DNA from: Bacteroidales bacterium
Lineage (GTDB): Bacteria; Bacteroidota; Bacteroidia; Bacteroidales; NBLH01
Direction of reading: 5' to 3'
DNA length: 9,883 nt
NCBI GenBank assembly: GCA_029933755.1
Contig: JAOZNO010000086.1
Location: 1-9,883 of the forward strand
Position 1 is the first letter of the stretch, and each line of letters begins with the position of its first letter. Below are positions 1 to 5,365 of this stretch, piece after piece. Made by a program: the position numbers and the translations under genes. The notes below the pieces were generated by a model. The model had not been told where the DNA came from. It made no database searches and worked only from the letters and a program-made list of their open reading frames with translations.

Positions 1-5
1 TATTC

Positions 6-77
6 GTTGATTTGTTTATCTGTTTATGGCTGGCATAATACAGCAATATCAGCAAATAAACGTATAAACAAATAACC
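6..77. repeat. Imperfect inverted repeat / potential hairpin in repeat copy 1
   Basis: The left arm (6-27) and right arm (56-77) are each 22 nt. They pair at 18 of 22 positions by Watson-Crick rules plus one G-T, around a 28-nt loop (28-55). Both arms are made of octamer-spaced units, GTTTATNN on the left and ATAAACNN on the right. The outer flanks read GTTG and CAAC. No run of T follows the right arm, so it does not look like a standard intrinsic terminator. It might act as a structured RNA or DNA element, a protein-binding palindrome, or a transposition end. The pairing is visible directly; any function is inference. Confidence 0.7.
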
Positions 78-99
78 AACATGCACTTTAATTACCCAC

Positions 100-107
100 T
101 AAGTTTA
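100..107 (+). promoter_or_regulatory. Possible Bacteroidota-type -7 element upstream of sensor kinase
   Basis: TAAGTTTA at this position matches seven of the eight positions of the Bacteroidota primary sigma -7 consensus TAnnTTTG. The matching site in repeat copy 2 (5328-5335) reads TAAGTTTG, a full match. No convincing TTG (-33) element is seen about 19-21 nt upstream. If used, transcription would begin roughly at 113-115, giving a leader of about 25 nt before the GTG at 140. The call is weak and rests on one short motif. Confidence 0.22.
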
Positions 108-139
108 CAGTAATACCAAAATTATTAAAAATATAATAA

Positions 140-3100
140 GTGAGTCAAATTTATAAAACCATTTTTATTGCCGTGTTAACTGTTTTTGTAGCTTGTAACT
201 CGCAAGTTACGGAAGACCAGTTAACAGACCAAATTGGAATAAACCCAAAAGTAATCGAACTTAATTGGGATTTGCTAACTGTCGTTCCGGCAAAGGGTAG
301 GGTAATTGATCCTGATTCTGTGAAAACTCCGGGAGTCGTTAAAGCTGGAAAACCGGAAACTTATCGTGCCTATTCAAATGTATCTATTTCAGTATTTCCA
401 AAAGTCGATACTATAAAAGAAGTATTGACAAAAATCTTTCCCGGAAAGGATAGCGACATCTTACTTACAATAAACCCGGCAAACGGTAAAAAAGTTAAGT
501 TTAATTATCCCGTTCCTGTTTCTGCCATGCCTGCCACTTTTAAAGATAATGCCAAATATAATATACGCAAGCTTGGCATTGATCAAGGTATGAGTACATC
601 TTACGTCAGGGCAATCTTAGAGGATAGTAGGGGCAACTTATGGATTGGTACTTATGATAAAGGTGTAAGTATGTATGACGGGGAATCTTTTACCCATTTT
701 ACTGAAAAAGATGGTTTAAGTAGCAACACAATAAATACCATAATTGAAGATAGCAAAGGGAATATTTGGTTTGGAACCTGGGGTGGTGGAGCATGTATGT
801 ATAATGGTGAGTATTTTATGCATTATACAGAAAAAGAGGGTTTAGCAGAAAATCATATATATTCAATTTTTGAAGATAAAGATGGGAATTTATGGTTTGG
901 AACCGAAGGGCAAGGTGTATGTGTTTATGATGGGAAAAACTTTAGGCATTTCATAGAAAAAGATTACCCAAGCAATAATATAATCCGTGCAATTACTCAG
1001 GATATAGATGGGAATATCTGGTTAGGAACTTATGCCGGTGGTGTTTTAAAATATTCAATATCAGAGTCCGGTGAAGAGTTTTTTTTAAGATATACTGAAA
1101 AGGACGGTTTATGCAATGATAATATTAGAGCTTTATACGCAGATAAAAAGGGGCGTTTGTGGATTGGTACTAACGAAGGGTTAGATGTGCTTTATGAAAA
1201 TACAATTACGCATTACACAACGGACGAAGGTTTACCTTATGACATAATAACCAAAATAATAGAAACCCAAAATGGGGATATGCTTATAAGCACGCGAGGA
1301 AAGGGAGCAAGTATCTTTAATGGTGAAAACTTTACTCATATAACAAAAAATGAAGGCCTGAGCGATAACATAATCACATCGGTAATAGAAGATGTAAATG
1401 GAATAATATGGTTTGGTACACGAAGTGGCGGACTAAATATATACAACCCTTACAGTTTTAGACATTTAACCGAGAAAGAAGGTGCATCTGGTTATCCTAT
1501 TATATCTGTGTTAGCGGATAAAAAAAATAACATATGGTTTGGGACAAGTGGTAATGGCATAAATAAATATGATAAAAATACGGTTAGCACTTATACAAAC
1601 AAGGAGGGTTTAAGCCATAATTATATCTATTCAATACTCGAAGATAAAAACGGGGACATTTGGGTTGGGACTGCCGGTGGAGGAGTGAACCGGTTTGCAA
1701 ATAAAGAGCCTGTTGATGAATTTATACACTATGGAAAAGAAGAAGGACTAAGTAACCGTCTAATTTTAGGTATTTTGGAGGATAAGAAAGGGAATATTTG
1801 GTTTAGTACTAAAGGCGAAGGGGTATATTGCTATAACGGAACAAATTTTACAAATTACAATAAAACCAACGGTTTAAACAATAATACAATTTTTGCCATG
1901 CTTGAAACCCATAATGGTGATATTTGGTTTGGTACGTATGGTGGAGGAATTAATATTTTTACCGGGGAAAACTTTAGTTGGTTTACCCCAAAAGAAGGTC
2001 TGTGTGATTCAACTATATTTTCCTTATACGAAGATACGGAAAACAATATCTGGATTGGAACCGAAAAAAACGGGGTGTTAAAATTTAACGGGCAAAGTAT
2101 TATTCAAATTACGGAAGAAGATGGTTTAAACAGCAATTTGGTGGGCGCGATAATTGGGGATAGCTTGAAACGTATATGGTTGGGTACAAATAATGGTGTA
2201 AATGTGATTGAAAATGACTCTGATAATATAATTAATATTTATGGGTTTAATAAAAAAGATGGCTTAAAAAACCTTGACTTTAGTAACCCAAGTCTATGTC
2301 GTGACAAGCAAAATGAAATCTTATGGGCGAATGGTAAGGATATAACTATAATTAATCCGGCTAAATTTAAACTTGAATCAAGCTTGCTAAAAGTTAATAT
2401 AACAAACATTAACATAAATCAGGAACATATTAACTTTAGCAGACTTAATGACACAAGCTATTGTAAACAGTTCTCCTTTGGGGAAGATTTGAAAAGTACA
2501 TTTAGCAAAATTGACCCTTTTACCAATTATCCAACACATTTGGAATTACCTTATTATATTAATCACCTCACTTTCCATTTTTCAGCAAATAACCGCTTAG
2601 CACCACATAAAATAAAATATAGTTATTTTATGCAAGGTCTCGATAAAGAATGGAGTATTCCAAACAAAGAAAGTAAGGCGGATTATCGAAATATTCCTTC
2701 CGGCGAATACATTTTTAAAGTCCGTGTAATTGGCGAATCACAAAAATGGAGCAAAATTTTTGAATATCCGCTTACCATTAAATCACCCTGGTGGCTGAGT
2801 TGGTGGGCATTTTTAATCTATGTGAGTTCTTTGGCTGCATTTATTTATTTGATTGTTCGATTTAGAACTGTACAATTGAAAAAACGGCAAAAAGAACTGT
2901 CTTTAATGGTTGCTGAAAGAACATCTGAAGTGGAGACGCAAAAGGATAAAATTCTTAGTCAGAATAAGGAATTAATTAAGCTTGATGAATTTAAAAGGAA
3001 TCTGACTTCAATGATAGTACATGACCTAAAAAACCCTTTAAATAATATATTAGCACTAACCGATGAACAGGAGAATGATAAAAGAATAGAAAAAAAACAG

Positions 3101-3976
3101 AATTTCGATTTAATTAAGAGTCTCGGAAACCAAATGCTTAACCTGGTACTTAATATACTGGATGTTAATAAATTCGAAGATACCAAAGTGGAATTAAATT
3201 TAGATGATAATAATATAAAATCAATGGCAGATCGTGCTATTGTTCAAACCCACTTTTTGGCATATCAAAAACACATAGTTATTAAAAATTTTATTTCCGG
3301 GGATTATATCGCAAATTGCGATAGGGAAATAGTGGAAAGAACATTTGTAAATTTGTTAACCAACGCAATAAAATATACGGCCCAAAACAAAGAAATAAAT
3401 ATAAATTGTGAAGAAATAAATAAGACAGAGCTTCCTTTTGACCCGAATCAATTTAAAGAATTGCTTTTATTAAAAAACGACCTGCTTATTAGTGTTAATG
3501 ATCAAGGTATAGGGGTAAATAAAGACAAAGCAGAGCATATATTTGATAAGTTTGTACAGTTGTCAGGGAAAAGGTCTGGTAGTATGAGATCTACAGGACT
3601 TGGGCTTAGTTTTTGCAAATTAGCAGTTGAAGCACATGGTGGCAAGATTGGACTTATTTCAAAACCAAAAAAAGGCTCAAGTTTTTGGTTTACATTCAAA
3701 AAAGTAGAACAGGTACATAAAATACCAGTAAAAGACATTCCAGCTACAGAAAATAGTTTTGGGGATTTTTTATTGACTCATAAAGATATAGAGTTATTAA
3801 GCCCATTATTGGAAAAATTACAAGATATTCAGTTTTACGAAGTAACCACCATAAAAAAACTTTTGCAGGACTACGATTTTTCTGATAATATTGTATTGCA
3901 GACTTGGAAGAAGGAACTTCTGAATACAGTTGTTAGTTGTAATAAGCAAAAATATGAACTTGCGATCAACCCATAA
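140..3976 (+). CDS. Propeller/Y_Y_Y-domain membrane sensor histidine kinase with lipoprotein-like N-terminus
   Basis: This 1278-aa sensor kinase resembles the sensory half of Bacteroidota hybrid two-component systems. Residues 1-19 look like a lipoprotein signal (hydrophobic 7-18, FVAC with Cys19). A spacer (20-145) containing an AGKP motif follows. Fourteen propeller motifs of the GNIWFGT type run from 165 to 731 (the last is degenerate), consistent with two seven-bladed propellers. A Y_Y_Y domain lies at about 800-880 and a transmembrane helix at 885-907. A short coiled coil leads to HisKA with phospho-acceptor His961 (IVHDLKNP). The HATPase_c domain has an N box at 1071-1080, DQGIG at 1121 and STGLGLS at 1151. 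A helical tail of about 80 residues follows, with no receiver or AraC domain. The GTG start directly follows an in-frame TAA (137-139) and is the only start that keeps the signal sequence. It overlaps the next kinase gene, so the two are presumably co-expressed. The ligand is unknown. Confidence 0.92.
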   Translation: MSQIYKTIFIAVLTVFVACNSQVTEDQLTDQIGINPKVIELNWDLLTVVPAKGRVIDPDSVKTPGVVKAGKPETYRAYSNVSISVFPKVDTIKEVLTKIFPGKDSDILLTINPANGKKVKFNYPVPVSAMPATFKDNAKYNIRKLGIDQGMSTSYVRAILEDSRGNLWIGTYDKGVSMYDGESFTHFTEKDGLSSNTINTIIEDSKGNIWFGTWGGGACMYNGEYFMHYTEKEGLAENHIYSIFEDKDGNLWFGTEGQGVCVYDGKNFRHFIEKDYPSNNIIRAITQDIDGNIWLGTYAGGVLKYSISESGEEFFLRYTEKDGLCNDNIRALYADKKGRLWIGTNEGLDVLYENTITHYTTDEGLPYDIITKIIETQNGDMLISTRGKGASIFNGENFTHITKNEGLSDNIITSVIEDVNGIIWFGTRSGGLNIYNPYSFRHLTEKEGASGYPIISVLADKKNNIWFGTSGNGINKYDKNTVSTYTNKEGLSHNYIYSILEDKNGDIWVGTAGGGVNRFANKEPVDEFIHYGKEEGLSNRLILGILEDKKGNIWFSTKGEGVYCYNGTNFTNYNKTNGLNNNTIFAMLETHNGDIWFGTYGGGINIFTGENFSWFTPKEGLCDSTIFSLYEDTENNIWIGTEKNGVLKFNGQSIIQITEEDGLNSNLVGAIIGDSLKRIWLGTNNGVNVIENDSDNIINIYGFNKKDGLKNLDFSNPSLCRDKQNEILWANGKDITIINPAKFKLESSLLKVNITNININQEHINFSRLNDTSYCKQFSFGEDLKSTFSKIDPFTNYPTHLELPYYINHLTFHFSANNRLAPHKIKYSYFMQGLDKEWSIPNKESKADYRNIPSGEYIFKVRVIGESQKWSKIFEYPLTIKSPWWLSWWAFLIYVSSLAAFIYLIVRFRTVQLKKRQKELSLMVAERTSEVETQKDKILSQNKELIKLDEFKRNLTSMIVHDLKNPLNNILALTDEQENDKRIEKKQNFDLIKSLGNQMLNLVLNILDVNKFEDTKVELNLDDNNIKSMADRAIVQTHFLAYQKHIVIKNFISGDYIANCDREIVERTFVNLLTNAIKYTAQNKEININCEEINKTELPFDPNQFKELLLLKNDLLISVNDQGIGVNKDKAEHIFDKFVQLSGKRSGSMRSTGLGLSFCKLAVEAHGGKIGLISKPKKGSSFWFTFKKVEQVHKIPVKDIPATENSFGDFLLTHKDIELLSPLLEKLQDIQFYEVTTIKKLLQDYDFSDNIVLQTWKKELLNTVVSCNKQKYELAINP
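593..2332 (+). repeat. Coding tandem repeat: 14 propeller blades, about 126 bp each
   Basis: Within the sensor kinase gene, motifs of the form G-N-I-W-F-G-T begin at residues 165, 207, 249, 291, 338, 379, 421, 463, 505, 551, 593, 635, 677 and (degenerate) 725. The spacing is usually exactly 42 residues (126 bp), with three blades extended to 46-48. Each unit also carries an F-T-H-F/Y-T-E-K-x-G-L-S-x-N-x-I segment and an E-D-K-x-G segment. This matches the Reg_prop repeat family of Bacteroidota periplasmic sensors. Fourteen units fit two seven-bladed beta-propellers. The regular period and similar sequence make slippage or recombination between blades possible. Confidence 0.9.
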
Positions 3977-5120
3977 AGAAGATTATAAAATACTAGTGGT
4001 TAATGATGATATTAACAGTCTTCGTACTATTGTTGATCATGTGGAAAAGAACAATAATCAATACAGTGTACTTCAGTCATTATCAGCTACTGTAGCTCTT
4101 GAGATTGCAATTAGGGAACTGCCTGATTTAATTATTACTGATTGGGATATGCCTGTTATGAATGGAATTGAATTTATACGCGAATTAAAGAAAATTGAGA
4201 AAATAAAGAATATTCCGGTAATTATGGCTACAGCTGTAATGACTACGTCTGAAAATTTAAAAATGGCATTAGATGCCGGCGCCGTAGACTATATTCGCAT
4301 ACCGATTGATAAGATTGAGTTGCAAGCCAGGATATATTCCATGTTAAAATTAAGTCATAGCTATAAACAGATTGAGTCTTTAAATGGAATGAAAGATAAA
4401 CTTTTTTCTATTATTGCTCATGATTTAAGAAATCCATTCAACACATTACTTACTTATTCCCGGGTTTTAATTCGGAAAATAAAAGAACTTGATAAAGATA
4501 AAATAGAGTCAAGTCTGTTACTTATCAATCAATCTGCTGAAAAAGCCTATTCACTTCTTGAGGATTTGCTATTATGGGCACGCTCCCAAAGAGGTGCTAT
4601 AGAATTTGAACAAGAAAAAGTTGATTTAAAATTTATTGTTGATGATGCCATTGAACTTTTTACTGCGAGCAGCCAGAATAAAAAGATTGATGTATCTTGT
4701 CAGATAGCTGATCAGATATCCCTTTTTGCAGATGACGAAATGATTAAAACAATTATTCGTAATCTGTTATCTAATGCGATTAAGTTCTCATTAGAAGGAG
4801 GTAGTGTTTCTTTTAGTACAGGAAAAATAATTTCTGCGATCGATAAAGATTCTAGTGAATTTATTGAAATTATAGTGTCGGATAAGGGAAAGGGAATTGC
4901 ATCTAAAGATATTGAAAAACTTTTCAGAATAGATGTTAGCTACACTACTTTGGGTACGGCAATGGAAAAAGGTTCTGGTTTGGGTTTAATTCTTTGTGAC
5001 GAGTTTGTTCAAAAACATGGTGGTGAAATAAGAGTGGAAAGTGAATTAGGTAAAGGAAGCCAATTTATATTTACATTACCCCTTTATCAGGATAGATATG
5101 AGATTTTTACAATCTGCTGA
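3954..5120 (+). CDS. Receiver-domain histidine kinase (REC-HisKA-HATPase), soluble
   Basis: The 388-aa product has no signal peptide or membrane segment and is probably cytoplasmic. An N-terminal receiver domain (about 11-130) has the acidic pair Asp18/Asp19, phospho-acceptor Asp63 (ITDWDMP) and Thr93. The usual active-site Lys before the conserved Pro is Ile116 (YIRIPI). HisKA follows with His156 (AHDLRNP). The HATPase_c domain has an N box at 270-279 (NLLSNAIKFS), DKGKGI at 310-315 and GSGLGL at 340-345. There is no C-terminal output domain. I chose the ATG at 3954, which overlaps the upstream kinase gene by 23 nt. A TTG at 3930 would add eight residues unlike a receiver start. The overlap suggests translational coupling and a shared pathway, perhaps with phosphate moving from His961 of the upstream kinase to Asp63. 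That partnership is inference. No Shine-Dalgarno sequence is evident. Confidence 0.92.
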   Translation: MNLRSTHKEDYKILVVNDDINSLRTIVDHVEKNNNQYSVLQSLSATVALEIAIRELPDLIITDWDMPVMNGIEFIRELKKIEKIKNIPVIMATAVMTTSENLKMALDAGAVDYIRIPIDKIELQARIYSMLKLSHSYKQIESLNGMKDKLFSIIAHDLRNPFNTLLTYSRVLIRKIKELDKDKIESSLLLINQSAEKAYSLLEDLLLWARSQRGAIEFEQEKVDLKFIVDDAIELFTASSQNKKIDVSCQIADQISLFADDEMIKTIIRNLLSNAIKFSLEGGSVSFSTGKIISAIDKDSSEFIEIIVSDKGKGIASKDIEKLFRIDVSYTTLGTAMEKGSGLGLILCDEFVQKHGGEIRVESELGKGSQFIFTLPLYQDRYEIFTIC

Positions 5121-5211
5121 GAATAACAAAAATAGATTTAATAATGAGGTTCTACTACCATTTTCGTGGGTACTTGACTATAAGGTGATTTTAGTATAAA
5201 GCCACCATGGT

Positions 5212-5346
5212 TATTCGTTGATTTGTTTATCTGTTTATGGCTGGCATAATACAGCAATATCAGCAAGTAAGGGTATAAACAAATAAACGCATAAACAAAT
5301 AATCAACATGCACTTTAATTACCCACTAAGTTTGCAGTAATACCAA
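5212..5346 (+). repeat. Dispersed intergenic repeat, copy 2
   Basis: This is a 135-bp direct copy of the sequence at 1-119. The first 55 bases match exactly. After that it has substitutions within the right arm and one extra 16-bp piece, which is two ATAAACNN octamers. The last 40 or so bases match copy 1 except for one A-to-G change. It lies between the convergent kinase and uvrA genes and stops 19 nt before the uvrA stop codon. The preceding intergenic stretch (5121-5211) shows no gene or strong terminator. Placed here, the hairpin might help separate the two converging transcription units. That role is inferred from position only, since no T tract is present. Confidence 0.93.
5217..5307. 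repeat. Imperfect inverted repeat / potential hairpin in repeat copy 2
   Basis: The left arm (5217-5238) pairs with 5283-5304 at 18 of 22 positions. Alternatively the GTTGAT end pairs with ATCAAC at 5302-5307, with a three-base bulge. The right side holds three clean ATAAAC-type octamers and one degenerate unit, against two in copy 1. The loop (5239-5282, 44 nt) is therefore 16 nt longer than in copy 1. An alternative pairing with the inner octamers is also possible, so the structure may be able to slide. Confidence 0.65.
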
Positions 5347-5365
5347 TAATGGAAAGTATTGATTC

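Larger units (their letters stand above)
1..119 (+). repeat. Dispersed intergenic repeat, copy 1
   Basis: This segment recurs at 5212-5346 in the same orientation. The first 55 bases are identical, as are most of the remainder. By hand alignment the copies differ by about five substitutions (near 56, 60, 61, 76 and 107) and by a 16-bp insertion in copy 2. The repeat consists of an inverted repeat built from ATAAACNN octamers (about 6-80) followed by a conserved tail (81-119) rich in A and T. It ends 20 nt before the GTG start of the sensor kinase gene, so it forms nearly all of that gene's upstream region. Because the window starts inside or at the edge of the repeat, its true left boundary cannot be seen. 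No transposase or coding sequence lies in it. It could be a non-autonomous mobile repeat, a recombination site, or the scar of a segmental duplication. Confidence 0.93.

Noticed and set aside
6..80. Inverted repeat as an integron attC-like recombination site
   Set aside because: The outer GTTG/CAAC ends look suggestive, but the sequences do not fit the GTTRRRY and RYYYAAC core sites, and no integrase is present in the window.
1855..2081. Short open frames on both strands inside the sensor kinase gene
   Set aside because: They lie in other frames of a strongly supported gene and their products show no recognisable features.
3930..3953. Earlier TTG start for the second kinase
   Set aside because: It would add eight residues with no family support; the ATG at 3954 gives a normal receiver N-terminus and a short overlap.
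5156..5172. Hairpin TACCA/TGGGTA after the second kinase gene as a terminator
   Set aside because: The stem is only about five base pairs with a bulge and no T run follows it.
5174..5200. Sigma-70-like promoter (TTGACT with TATAAA)
   Set aside because: The spacing is only 15 nt, Bacteroidota do not generally use this consensus, and no plus-strand gene follows.
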